Of a stretch of 47,537 nt of DNA, positions 7,279 to 15,880 are shown one piece after another; position 1 is the stretch's first letter; every line of letters starts with the position of its first letter. The position numbers and the translations under genes are program-made. Under the pieces are notes generated by a model. That model saw only the letters and a program-made list of their open reading frames with translations. It searched no databases and was not told where the DNA came from. Location: contig UQOC01000013.1 of NCBI GenBank assembly GCA_900542565.1, forward strand, positions 1 through 47,537, in the 5' to 3' direction. This DNA is from an uncultured Eubacteriales bacterium. GTDB lineage: Bacteria > Bacillota > Clostridia > Peptostreptococcales > Anaerovoracaceae.

Positions 7279-7731
7279 ATGGAAATATATCTTGAAGAAG
7301 GACAGGATCTGGGCAGAGAGCAGATGGACAAGCTGCGCCAGGCTGCGGAGATACTTTTGCGGCAGGAAGGAATAGACAGCAGCAGAGCCGAGCTGAGCCT
7401 GACGATCGTTGAACCTGAAGAGATCAGAGAACTTAACAGAGAATACAGAGGGGTAGATAAAGTCACCGATGTCCTCTCTTTTCCCCAGTTTGAGGATATG
7501 GGCCAGATCCCCGAAGAAGGAGAGATATGCCTTGGGGATGTGGTGATCTGCGATGAAAAAGTACGGCAGCAGGCCGAGGAATACGGCCATTCTTATGACA
7601 GGGAGCTGGTGTATCTGTTTGTTCACAGCCTTCTCCATCTGGCAGGATATGATCATATGGAAGAGGATGAAAAAACTATAATGAGGACCAAGGAAGAAGA
7701 GATTATGCAGCAGGTTGATCTGAGGAGGTAG
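7279..7731 (+). CDS. ybeY: Endoribonuclease YbeY (16S rRNA maturation)
   Basis: YbeY is a zinc-dependent endoribonuclease needed for 16S rRNA 3'-end processing and ribosome quality control. The 150-residue product carries the three-histidine site HSLLHLAGYDHMEEDE (H-x3-H-x5-H) near the C-terminus, plus DVLSFPQ and LGDVVICDE in the core. It starts 5 bases after phoH, with GCAGGAG inside the phoH end. cdd follows with a 4-base gap. This is the standard Firmicutes arrangement. Confidence 0.95.
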   Translation: MEIYLEEGQDLGREQMDKLRQAAEILLRQEGIDSSRAELSLTIVEPEEIRELNREYRGVDKVTDVLSFPQFEDMGQIPEEGEICLGDVVICDEKVRQQAEEYGHSYDRELVYLFVHSLLHLAGYDHMEEDEKTIMRTKEEEIMQQVDLRR

Positions 7732-7735
7732 ACTT

Positions 7736-8116
7736 ATGAAGTACAGAGAACTCTATGAAAAAGCCCTTGAAGTAATGCCAAAAGCCTATGCGCCATTTTC
7801 CCAGTTTAAAGTAGGGGCGGCGCTCCTGTCTGTGGACGGAGAGGTGTTCACCGGAGTAAATGTCGAAAACTCATCTTTCGGGGGGACCATATGTGCTGAG
7901 AGAACAGCTTTTGTAAAGGCTATTTCTGAGGGAGTGATGGAATTTGAAGCCATCGCTGTTGTCTCCAGCGAGGGGCAGGCCTGGCCGTGCGGAATATGCA
8001 GACAGTTCATGAAAGAATTCTGTGAAGACGATTTTAAGATCATAACCGGCGATGATGTGGATTCCCTCAAACTGTACACATTGGATGAACTCCTGCCGGA
8101 GGGCTTCCGCTTATGA
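7736..8116 (+). CDS. cdd: Cytidine deaminase
   Basis: The enzyme deaminates cytidine and deoxycytidine for pyrimidine salvage. The 126-residue length fits the homotetrameric class. The substrate region YAPFSQFKVGAALL is followed by NVENSSFGGTICAERTA (catalytic Glu with the first zinc Cys) and WPCGICRQFMKEF (the two other zinc Cys). TGAGGAGG at 7721 is the ribosome binding site. The stop overlaps the era ATG by four bases, so the two are coupled. uraA-pyrR elsewhere in the window belongs to the same pyrimidine salvage network. Confidence 0.95.
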   Translation: MKYRELYEKALEVMPKAYAPFSQFKVGAALLSVDGEVFTGVNVENSSFGGTICAERTAFVKAISEGVMEFEAIAVVSSEGQAWPCGICRQFMKEFCEDDFKIITGDDVDSLKLYTLDELLPEGFRL

Positions 8117-9012
8117 GGACAGGATTCATAGGTATAGTAGGAAGGCCCAATGTGGGCAAATCCACATTGATGAACTCAATGCTGGGTGAAAAGATCGCCA
8201 TAACTGCCGATAAGCCTCAGACGACCAGGAATACCATAAGAGGGATATTTACCCGTATGGATGAGCCCGGCCGTGAGGGAGTGCAGATGATATTCATTGA
8301 TACTCCGGGTATCCATAAGCCTCACAATAAGCTGGGGGAATATATGACAGAAACGGCAGTAAAGACTTTTGACGAAGTGGACGCCATATTTTTCCTGGTG
8401 GACGGCGCCATAGATGAGGGGCCCGGAGAGCGGTATATAATTGAAAAGCTCAAGGAAGTCCGGACTCCCAAGATACTTGTCATCAACAAGATAGATAAGA
8501 TGAAGCCGGAGGATTTCAAGGAAATATATGAAGGCTACGAAGCAACGGGCGTATTTGAAGAAATATTCGGTACTGCGGCCATAGAGGGACTCAATGTAGA
8601 CAAGCTGAGGGACGCCGCCGAAAAATATCTCGAAAAAGGACCCATGTATTTTCCACCGGATATGGTGACCGATCATCCTGAGCGGTTCATAGTCAGTGAG
8701 ATCATCCGGGAAAAACTCCTTCATTACCTTAGGGATGAAGTGCCTCACGGAACAGCAGTGGAGATCGAAAGCTTCAAAGAGGAAGAGAATATTGCCCGTA
8801 TAGGAGCTGTCATTTACTGCGAGCGAAGATCACACAAGGGGATCATTATCGGTAAAGACGGAAAAAAACTGAAAGGCATAGGCAAGAGCGCCAGGATCGA
8901 GATAGAAGGGCTTTTGGGATGCAAGGTATATCTGGAACTTTGGGTGAAGGTCAAAGAAAACTGGAGAGACTCGGACTACGCGCTTTCCAATTTCGGATAT
9001 AAGGATAATTGA
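8113..9012 (+). CDS. era: GTPase Era
   Basis: Era is an essential GTPase that binds 16S rRNA and helps assemble the 30S subunit. The 299-residue protein shows G1 GRPNVGKSTLMN, the switch region KPQTTRNTIRGI, G3 DTPGIHKPHNKLG, G4 NKIDK, and a C-terminal KH domain with GIIIGKDGKKLKGIG. Length and layout are normal. The ATG overlaps the cdd stop (ATGA). Together with ybeY and phoH just upstream, it makes this part of the operon a ribosome-maturation block. Confidence 0.97.
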   Translation: MRTGFIGIVGRPNVGKSTLMNSMLGEKIAITADKPQTTRNTIRGIFTRMDEPGREGVQMIFIDTPGIHKPHNKLGEYMTETAVKTFDEVDAIFFLVDGAIDEGPGERYIIEKLKEVRTPKILVINKIDKMKPEDFKEIYEGYEATGVFEEIFGTAAIEGLNVDKLRDAAEKYLEKGPMYFPPDMVTDHPERFIVSEIIREKLLHYLRDEVPHGTAVEIESFKEEENIARIGAVIYCERRSHKGIIIGKDGKKLKGIGKSARIEIEGLLGCKVYLELWVKVKENWRDSDYALSNFGYKDN

Positions 9013-9014
9013 AT

Positions 9015-9824
9015 ATGATAACCGATACAGAAGGTATAGTATTAAGGCAGGTCAAAGCTCCGGGCGGCCGGCGCATGATAACGCTTTTTTCCCAGAAATT
9101 CGGCAAGATAAGCGTAGGCACCAGCCTCAATGAAGGCGGCAGGACCAAAGCAGCTCTGGCTGTAAGGGCTTTCAGCTACGGGAGATATGAGCTTTTTAAG
9201 AACAGAGAAAGCTACAATCTCAACAACGGACAGGTGATAAAGAGCTTTTACGCCATAGGCGAGGATCTGGACAAATATATGGCTGCGGCCTATGTGCTGG
9301 AACTGACTGACAAAATATTACCGGAAGAACTGCCTCAGCCCCGTATATTTTCGCTGCTCATAGATTTTTTGAGCGCCCTTGAAAAGCGGGAAAAGAAGCA
9401 CAAGACACTTGTGATGGCATACATGATAAAAGTGCTGGATATAATGGGCCATATGCCCGTTCTGGATGAGTGCGCCTGCTGCGGCAAACCCATCGGGGGC
9501 CAAGGAACGGGAGAATCTGGCAGGCCGGCTGCTTCCACGCCTGACAGGCCGGATGGCCATGCAATTTATTTCAGCATTGAAGAAGGCGGCATAGTCTGCG
9601 GCCAGTGTGCCGGACAGCTTAGACTTGCGACAGAACGGCCATTGATTTATAAAACAGATATTGGTATAATAGAAATATTAAAATATTTTCAGCGTACGCC
9701 CATGGGATCATTTTCCAGGATCGCTCTGAACGACGATGTGGAGGAGGTGTTGCAGCGGATAATGAAAGAATATATTTCATACCATATGGATATAAAGGAA
9801 TTAAAGAGTGAAAGCTTTTTCTGA
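9015..9824 (+). CDS. recO: DNA repair protein RecO
   Basis: RecO works with RecF/RecR to load RecA and anneal single strands. The 269-residue product has the OB-fold N-terminus (TDTEGIVLRQVKAPGGRRMITLFSQKFGKI), a helical middle and a zinc site with ECACCGKP near residue 152 and CGQC near residue 196. A 20-residue Gly/Pro/Ser-rich stretch between the Cys pairs is longer than usual. The ATG at 9015 has AAGGA 9 bases upstream; a TTG two codons earlier overlapping the era stop is also possible. It is the usual neighbour of era. Confidence 0.93.
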   Translation: MITDTEGIVLRQVKAPGGRRMITLFSQKFGKISVGTSLNEGGRTKAALAVRAFSYGRYELFKNRESYNLNNGQVIKSFYAIGEDLDKYMAAAYVLELTDKILPEELPQPRIFSLLIDFLSALEKREKKHKTLVMAYMIKVLDIMGHMPVLDECACCGKPIGGQGTGESGRPAASTPDRPDGHAIYFSIEEGGIVCGQCAGQLRLATERPLIYKTDIGIIEILKYFQRTPMGSFSRIALNDDVEEVLQRIMKEYISYHMDIKELKSESFF

Positions 9825-9850
9825 TAAGTTAGATTTAAGGAGGTATAAAA

Positions 9851-10537
9851 ATGGAGATTACTTTAGAAAAGATCGAACTGGTGAAAGACAGGACAGGAGT
9901 ATCATATAAGGAAGCCAAAGAGGCTCTTGAAGCTGCAGACGGCAGCGTGGTAGATGCCATCATCGCCATTGAGGAGACGGTCAACATCAGCACCGGAAGC
10001 AAGGCAGGCGAATTTGCCAACGAAACTGTGGAAAAGGTCAAAGAGCTGGTCAAAAAAGGCAATATCACCAAGATCTCAGTAAAGAAAGATGACGAGACCA
10101 TCGTCAACATACCGGTCAATATCGGGCTCATCGGCACCATTGTAGCTCCTTGGGGCATTTTGGCCGCCGCCATCGCAGCATTCGGGTTCAAATGCAAGAT
10201 AGAGCTGACAAAGGACGATGGCACTGTTGTAGATGTCAGCCGCAAGGCAGAAAACCTCGCAAATGATGTCAAGGAAAAAGGTTCCGTTGTGGTAGACGAA
10301 GTGGTTGCAAAAGGAACTGCCGTTTATGACGGTGTTATGGAAAAAGCGCCGGAAATGGTCAACGACATCAGGGAAAAAGGAACTGATGCTTATAATTCAG
10401 TAGTAAATAAAGCTACAGAAGTATGGTCAGGTATAAAAGAAAAGAAAAATGCTGCCGAAGAAGAGGTGGAGGAAGCATTTGATGCAGCTGAGGAAAAGAT
10501 AGATGACTTTTTCGACGGCGATGACGAAGAAAAATAA
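9851..10537 (+). CDS. DUF4342 protein with UBA-like N-terminal domain
   Basis: The first 45 residues (TLEKIELVKDRTGVSYKEAKEALEAADGSVVDAI) form a UBA/TS-N-like three-helix fold, as in EF-Ts. A central strand region follows, ending in a hydrophobic segment at about residues 90-115 (NIGLIGTIVAPWGILAAAIAAFG) that may enter the membrane. The last 90 residues are charged and helical with repeated VKEKGS/VREKGT-type turns and an acidic tail. This matches DUF4342 proteins of Clostridia, whose function is unknown. It lies between recO and glyS in the operon, with AAGGAGG upstream. Confidence 0.8.
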   Translation: MEITLEKIELVKDRTGVSYKEAKEALEAADGSVVDAIIAIEETVNISTGSKAGEFANETVEKVKELVKKGNITKISVKKDDETIVNIPVNIGLIGTIVAPWGILAAAIAAFGFKCKIELTKDDGTVVDVSRKAENLANDVKEKGSVVVDEVVAKGTAVYDGVMEKAPEMVNDIREKGTDAYNSVVNKATEVWSGIKEKKNAAEEEVEEAFDAAEEKIDDFFDGDDEEK

Positions 10538-10571
10538 TTATCAAAGAAAGAATAGGTAGGTTTTATCAGGA

Positions 10572-11975
10572 ATGAACAAAGAAATCACAATGGAAAAAAT
10601 AGTAGCTCTTGCCAAGAACAGAGGCTTCATCTTTGCCGGTTCTGAAATATACGGAGGCCTTGCCAACACATGGGATTACGGCCCTCTCGGTGTCGAGTTC
10701 AAGAATAATGTAAAAAAAGCATGGTGGAAAAAATTCGTACAGGAATCCAAATACAATGTTGGACTGGATGCGGCAATTTTGATGAACCCAAGGACATGGG
10801 TGGCTTCGGGCCATGTGGGAGGATTCTCAGATCCTCTGATCGACTGTAAGGGATGCAAAGCCAGGTTCAGAGCTGATAAGCTTATCGAAGACTATATGCA
10901 TGAAAACGGGATAGAAGATGTGATCGTTGACGGATGGTCCAACGAAAAGCTGGAGCAGTATATAGCCGACCACAAGATACCTTGTCCGGAATGCGGCAAG
11001 AGCGATTTCACCGGCATCCGCCAGTTCAACCTGATGTTCAAGACTTTTCAGGGTGTTACGGAGGACTCCAAGTCAGAGATCTATCTCCGCCCGGAGACTG
11101 CCCAGGGAATCTTTGTGAATTTCAGGAATGTCCAGAGGACGGCCCGCAAGAAGATACCTTTTGGCATAGCACAGATAGGAAAGTCCTTCAGGAACGAGAT
11201 CACTCCAGGCAACTTTACCTTCAGGACCAGAGAATTTGAACAGATGGAACTGGAATTTTTCTGCAAGCCGGGGACCGACCTTGAATGGTTCGCTTACTGG
11301 AAGGATTACTGTGTGAACTTCCTTAAGAGCCTGAGCATGAACATGGAAAACATCAGGCTGAGAGATCACGAAAAAGAAGAACTTTCTCATTACAGCAATG
11401 CGACAACCGATATAGAATATCTGTTCCCGTTCGGATGGGGAGAACTGTGGGGTATAGCCGACAGGACCGACTTTGACCTGACACAGCATATCAACACTTC
11501 CGGACAGGATCTGAGCTATGTGGATTCGGAAAACGGGGAAAAATATGTGCCTTATGTGATCGAGCCGTCCCTGGGAGCTGACCGTGTGGCACTGGCGTTC
11601 CTGATAGATGCTTATGATGAAGAAACGCTGACAGACGCAAACGGAAAAGAGGATACCAGGACTGTACTCAGATTCCACCCTGCCCTTGCTCCGTTTAAGG
11701 CTGCTGTACTTCCTCTGGCAAAAAAACTGGCGCCGGTGGCCGAGCCTATCCATGAAGAACTTTCAAAGTACTTTATGGTAGATTATGATGCATCAGGCTC
11801 CATAGGAAAGAGATACAGGAGAGAGGATGAGATAGGTACGCCTTTCTGTATCTGTGTTGATTTTGACACCCAGGAAGACGGATGTGTGACCATCCGTGAC
11901 AGAGATACGATGGAGCAGGTAAGACTGCCTATAGGCCAAGTCCGCGGATATATTGAAGAAAGGCTGTCATTTTAG
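10572..11975 (+). CDS. glyS: Glycine--tRNA ligase, single-chain class II type
   Basis: This enzyme charges tRNA-Gly. The 467-residue protein is the dimeric eukaryote-like GlyRS rather than the two-subunit bacterial form. It begins with [29 protein letters not shown], has Cys pairs in DCKGCKARF and CPECGKSDF consistent with a zinc site, class II motif 2 region [22 protein letters not shown], and an anticodon-binding domain ending with [19 protein letters not shown]. In many Firmicutes glyS is followed by the dikinase regulator gene and ppdK; here the regulator gene is missing and the dikinase homologue follows after 36 bases. Confidence 0.95.
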   Translation: MNKEITMEKIVALAKNRGFIFAGSEIYGGLANTWDYGPLGVEFKNNVKKAWWKKFVQESKYNVGLDAAILMNPRTWVASGHVGGFSDPLIDCKGCKARFRADKLIEDYMHENGIEDVIVDGWSNEKLEQYIADHKIPCPECGKSDFTGIRQFNLMFKTFQGVTEDSKSEIYLRPETAQGIFVNFRNVQRTARKKIPFGIAQIGKSFRNEITPGNFTFRTREFEQMELEFFCKPGTDLEWFAYWKDYCVNFLKSLSMNMENIRLRDHEKEELSHYSNATTDIEYLFPFGWGELWGIADRTDFDLTQHINTSGQDLSYVDSENGEKYVPYVIEPSLGADRVALAFLIDAYDEETLTDANGKEDTRTVLRFHPALAPFKAAVLPLAKKLAPVAEPIHEELSKYFMVDYDASGSIGKRYRREDEIGTPFCICVDFDTQEDGCVTIRDRDTMEQVRLPIGQVRGYIEERLSF

Positions 11976-12011
11976 CAGACGGCAGTTCCCGGAGAAAGAG
12001 GATCGAATAAT

Positions 12012-14261
12012 ATGAGTGAATTTCTCTGTTCCTTTAATGAAGGCAACAGGAAGATGAAAGAGCTCCTGGGAGTAAAAGGAGCAAATTTATCTGAAATGAC
12101 AAGCATGGGGCTTCCGGTTCCTTTCGGCTTTGTGGTGACAACCAGAGGATGTAAAAAATTCTTTGACAATAACTGCATGTTCAGCGAAGATATGTTCCTT
12201 TCCCTCCAAGAGAAGATCCAAGAGCTGGAAGAAGTCACAGGAAAGAAATTTGGCAGCGGGGAAAACCCGCTGCTTGTTTCAGTGCGTACAAGTTCCGTAG
12301 TAAGTCTGCCTACAATGGCACATACGGTGCTCAACCTGGGCCTCAACGATAAGATTGTAGGCGGCATAGCCGATGAACAAGGAAGCCTGGAGATAGCAAT
12401 GGACTGTTATACCAGATTCCTGCGTACATACGGCACCGTCGTCAGAGGAATAAAGGAAACGGAATTTTTATCTGCATACGGCGCTATCAAGAAGCAGGCC
12501 ATGGCCTCTGATGAATATTCAGAAGAAGCTGTCCTTTTTAAAGCAGTTGAAGTATATAAGAACATCATACTGTCCAGATCGGGACGGCCGATACCGGAAG
12601 ATCCATATGACCAGCTCAAAGAAGCGATAGGAGCAAATCTATGCTATTGGCTTTCTGAAGAAACCCGTGTCTACAGAGAACTGCACGAGATCCCTGACGA
12701 AATATACACTGCCGCAGTGGTACAGGCAATGGTATATGGCAATTTTGATGTGAATTCATGTGCCGGCACTGTTTTTACGAGAGATCCCAATACAGGAGAA
12801 AAAGTGCTGTTTGGAGAATTCCTCATCAAAGCCCAGGGCAGCGACAGTTCTTTCAAGGATATGACTGCCGTGCGTATCGAAAAGATGGGGGATTTTTTCC
12901 CTCAGCTATATGACCAGTTTATCAGGATCGCTGCTCTCCTGGAAAAGTACAATCAGGATATGCAGGAGATCGAATTTACCATACAGCAAGGCAAGCTGTA
13001 CATGCTGGAGACAAAGAGCGGACGAAGGACTCCGTCGGCTGCCGTGAAGATCGCAGTGGAGATGGTAAAAGAAGGGCTCATCACCAGAGCCACCGCTGTG
13101 GCCAATCTGAGAGCTGAGGATATAAATGACCTTGTTATCTTCGGGATCAAAAAAAATGAAGACATGAACCCGGAAACCACCGCCAATTTCCATACCATAC
13201 TTGAGTGGGCTGACGAATTCCGGGATATGGGAGTGCGGGCCAACATTGATACGCCTGAAGACGCTAAGCTGGCGCTGAGGCTGGGAGCCGAAGGCATAGG
13301 CCTTTGCAGGACCGAGCATATGTTTTTCAGCGAAGAAAGGATATACGATTTTATCCGCATGATAATCGCAGATAACGATGAGGAGCGCAATGAGGCGCTG
13401 AAGGTGCTGAAACCTTACCAGAAAGAGGATTTTAAAAAAATCTTCACTATCATGGAGGACAGGCCTGTGACCATAAGGCTGCTGGATCCGTCCCTGCACA
13501 ATGTGCTCCCTCATTCAGAAAAGGATATCAGGGCTCTTTCCCATCAGCTGGACATATCAGAAAAGAAGCTGGCAGCAAAGATAATACTTCTCCACGAAGA
13601 AAATCCTGAACTGGGCCGCAGGGGAAGCCGTCTTGCCGTAACTCATCCGGAGATAGCAAGGATGCAGACGGAGGCGGTCATAGAAGCGGCGTGGGAAGTA
13701 AGGCAGGAGAATTCTTTCGAGCCTGACATTTCCATCATGGTGCCTTTTGTGAGCACTGCCCGTGAGTTTTATTATGTGAAAGATCTGATCGATGGCGCTG
13801 CCCAGGGAACATTCAAGAAGATAGGCGCAGAGATAGACTATACTGTAGGGACTATGATAGAAACTCCAAGAGCGGCTCTTTTATCCGGATCCATTGCAGA
13901 AAGGGCCGATTTCTTCTCCTTTGGCACCAATGATCTTACGGAGCTCATTTACGGACTTTCAAGAGCGGATACAGAGGAACTCATCGAAGAATATATCGAG
14001 AAAGACATATTGGATAAAAATCCTTTCTACTCACTGGACAAGACCGGAGTGGGAAGCCTGATAGAAAGTGCTGCTCTGTCAGGCAGAAAGATCAAACCAA
14101 AACTGAAGATAGGCCTCAGCGGCGATCATGGCAGCGACCCTGACAGCATAGAATTCTGCCAGAGTATAGGAGTAGATTATTTTTCATGTTCCACGCTGAG
14201 GATACCCGGTACGCGCCTTGCAGCAGCTCAGGCCCATATAAGGGCGTACAGGAACAGATGA
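12012..14261 (+). CDS. Pyruvate phosphate dikinase homologue lacking the phosphohistidine domain
   Basis: The family normally moves phosphate from ATP to pyruvate through a swivelling domain with a catalytic His. This 749-residue protein has the ATP-grasp domain (1 to about 380) and the PEP/pyruvate TIM barrel (about 390-749) joined directly. The swivel domain (GGMTSHAAVVARG in Clostridium symbiosum PPDK) is absent, which accounts for the roughly 125-residue shortfall from about 875. Barrel residues remain: LCRTEHMFF, TIRLLDPSLH, GTMIETPRAAL, FGTNDLTE and the catalytic Cys in YFSCSTLRIP. The ATP site is altered: the SGARASMPGMMD loop reads TSSVVSLPTMAH, and the usual Asp and Gln ligands read as Glu (QEIEF, LETKSG). 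The frame is intact. It probably cannot run the normal reaction alone. Confidence 0.9.
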   Translation: MSEFLCSFNEGNRKMKELLGVKGANLSEMTSMGLPVPFGFVVTTRGCKKFFDNNCMFSEDMFLSLQEKIQELEEVTGKKFGSGENPLLVSVRTSSVVSLPTMAHTVLNLGLNDKIVGGIADEQGSLEIAMDCYTRFLRTYGTVVRGIKETEFLSAYGAIKKQAMASDEYSEEAVLFKAVEVYKNIILSRSGRPIPEDPYDQLKEAIGANLCYWLSEETRVYRELHEIPDEIYTAAVVQAMVYGNFDVNSCAGTVFTRDPNTGEKVLFGEFLIKAQGSDSSFKDMTAVRIEKMGDFFPQLYDQFIRIAALLEKYNQDMQEIEFTIQQGKLYMLETKSGRRTPSAAVKIAVEMVKEGLITRATAVANLRAEDINDLVIFGIKKNEDMNPETTANFHTILEWADEFRDMGVRANIDTPEDAKLALRLGAEGIGLCRTEHMFFSEERIYDFIRMIIADNDEERNEALKVLKPYQKEDFKKIFTIMEDRPVTIRLLDPSLHNVLPHSEKDIRALSHQLDISEKKLAAKIILLHEENPELGRRGSRLAVTHPEIARMQTEAVIEAAWEVRQENSFEPDISIMVPFVSTAREFYYVKDLIDGAAQGTFKKIGAEIDYTVGTMIETPRAALLSGSIAERADFFSFGTNDLTELIYGLSRADTEELIEEYIEKDILDKNPFYSLDKTGVGSLIESAALSGRKIKPKLKIGLSGDHGSDPDSIEFCQSIGVDYFSCSTLRIPGTRLAAAQAHIRAYRNR

Positions 14262-14299
14262 TCGCCGGCCGGCAGACCGGACGGGTAAGCCGGATATTA

Positions 14300-15709
14300 T
14301 CAGGTGATAGCGTAAACAGACAGGACAGCCAGCAGGATAAGCAGCACAAAAGCGGCTTTGTCGGTAAAGGTCGGAAATATCTTGCCGCCGTTTTCCCGTC
14401 TGGCAATGACATAGAGGATGGTGCCGGGGACATAAAGCAGGGCTGATACAAGAAGATGACGCACATCGCTGGCATACAGCATCCATATCCCATAAAGACT
14501 ACCAAGAAATGAGTAGATCAGAGGTCCTATCTTTTTATTGCCATTTTCACCTTCGCCGCGCCATGTAAGTTTGAGACAGTAAAAGGCAGAAAGAGCATAA
14601 GGGACCATGATGGCGCTGGTAGAAAGGGCATATATGACCTGATATGTCGCGCTGTTAAAATAGGCAACGATCAGAAAGATCTGAGTGACCAGAGTAGTTA
14701 TAAGGACGCCGCCTGCCGGCGCTCCTTTTTTGTTTTGTCTTGCAAAAGCTCTGGGAAAGCAATGCTGCAAGGCAGGCGCATATATGCTGTCGACGCATAG
14801 GATAGTATAAGTAAACAAGGCACCTCCGACAGATATTATCACGCCTGTATTTACAAGGGTGCTTCCCCACGGACCGGCCACTGCCCCAAGAAGAAAAGCC
14901 ATCGGAGGATTTCCAAGGATCGCAAGTTCTTCTGTCCTCATGACTCCCATGCTCAGTATGGAAACTGTAACATAAAGGACAAACAGGCATACAAAGGCCA
15001 GGACAGTAGCTTTTCCTGATACCGATGTACTTTTTGCCCGGCCGGAAATGACCACTGCCCCTTCAATGCCGACAAAGACCCAGACTGTGGTATATACGGT
15101 GGAGCGCACCTGCTCCATAAGTGAGAAGCCGCTGCCCTGGCCTGTCATATTACCGGTAAGGATGTTCCAGTCAAAGGCTCCGGAAAATATGATCGTCCCT
15201 ATCATGACGGCAATGGGTATGATCTTGGCAATGACAACTATCGTGTTGATGGAGATGGCTTCATTGACGCCGCCCATGACAAGCAGTCCGAATCCCCAGA
15301 TCATGGCCGATCCGGCTATCAGAGAAACAAGATTTGTGCCGTTGCCGAATATGGGGAAAAAGTTGCCCAGAGAGTCAAAAAACAATGTGATGAGAGAAAG
15401 ATTGCCCAGCAGAGCGCTCAGCCAGAAGCCCCATGCGGAGTTAAAGCCTATATACTCGCCGAAACCGTTTTTTGCATAGCTGTACAGGCCGCTTGTAAGC
15501 TGCGGCCGTATCACGCTCAGCCGGAAAAAACACAGGGTGAGCATCAGCATCCCAAGGCCGGCGATCATCCATCCGATAAGGACGGCAAGTGGATGGGCGC
15601 CTCCTGCGGCAAAATCCCCGGAAAGGCTGAAAACGCCGCTTGCGAGGGTCGCGCCAATGGCAAACATGGTGACTTTTCCGAGACTTAGTCCTCTTTTATT
15701 ATCTATCAT
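14300..15709 (-). CDS. APC-superfamily basic amino acid permease or antiporter
   Basis: The 469-residue protein has about 12 membrane segments and the APC opening GLSLGKVTMFAIGATLASGVF, with SGLYSYAKNGFGEYIGFNSAWG in helix 3 and VFVGIEGAVVISGRAKS in helix 6. The last is typical of the basic amino acid/polyamine antiporter group (ArcD/LysP-like). ATG 15709 lies 5 bases after GGAGG; an ATG four codons earlier would overlap that site. It is divergent from the lysine-linked sigma-54 activator, so lysine or a related amine is a reasonable substrate guess. I saw no sigma-54 promoter in the 170-bp gap. Confidence 0.85.
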   Translation of the reverse strand: MIDNKRGLSLGKVTMFAIGATLASGVFSLSGDFAAGGAHPLAVLIGWMIAGLGMLMLTLCFFRLSVIRPQLTSGLYSYAKNGFGEYIGFNSAWGFWLSALLGNLSLITLFFDSLGNFFPIFGNGTNLVSLIAGSAMIWGFGLLVMGGVNEAISINTIVVIAKIIPIAVMIGTIIFSGAFDWNILTGNMTGQGSGFSLMEQVRSTVYTTVWVFVGIEGAVVISGRAKSTSVSGKATVLAFVCLFVLYVTVSILSMGVMRTEELAILGNPPMAFLLGAVAGPWGSTLVNTGVIISVGGALFTYTILCVDSIYAPALQHCFPRAFARQNKKGAPAGGVLITTLVTQIFLIVAYFNSATYQVIYALSTSAIMVPYALSAFYCLKLTWRGEGENGNKKIGPLIYSFLGSLYGIWMLYASDVRHLLVSALLYVPGTILYVIARRENGGKIFPTFTDKAAFVLLILLAVLSVYAIT

Positions 15710-15800
15710 AATGACCTCCATTTGAGTTATGCACTATTTATAGTATTCATGTTTTTGATGGTAAAATACATTTTTTATGATCCAAATACAAATCGCGACA

Positions 15801-15828
15801 TTGACATTTTACTGACATACCGTATAAT
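15801..15828 (+). promoter_or_regulatory. Consensus promoter for the sigma-54 activator gene
   Basis: -35 TTGACA (15801-15806), a 16-bp spacer and -10 TATAAT (15823-15828) lie 53 bp before the regulator ATG; a second TATAAT overlaps at 15828-15833. This is a strong housekeeping-type promoter. The segment also has TGACAT repeated (15802, 15812), which could be part of a binding site, but this is weak evidence. Confidence 0.7.
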
Positions 15829-15880
15829 ATAATATTTAAGAAACAGGCCCGGTACGCAGGAAAGCATATGAGGTAAAAAG

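Noticed and set aside
12012..14261. Missing dikinase domain as frameshift or pseudogene
   Set aside because: The frame is uninterrupted for 749 codons, domain ends are clean, and PEP-site residues remain conserved.
15710..15880. Sigma-54 (-24/-12) promoter for the permease
   Set aside because: No GG-N10-GC core in the right context was found on either strand; only a sigma-70 type promoter for the activator is clear.
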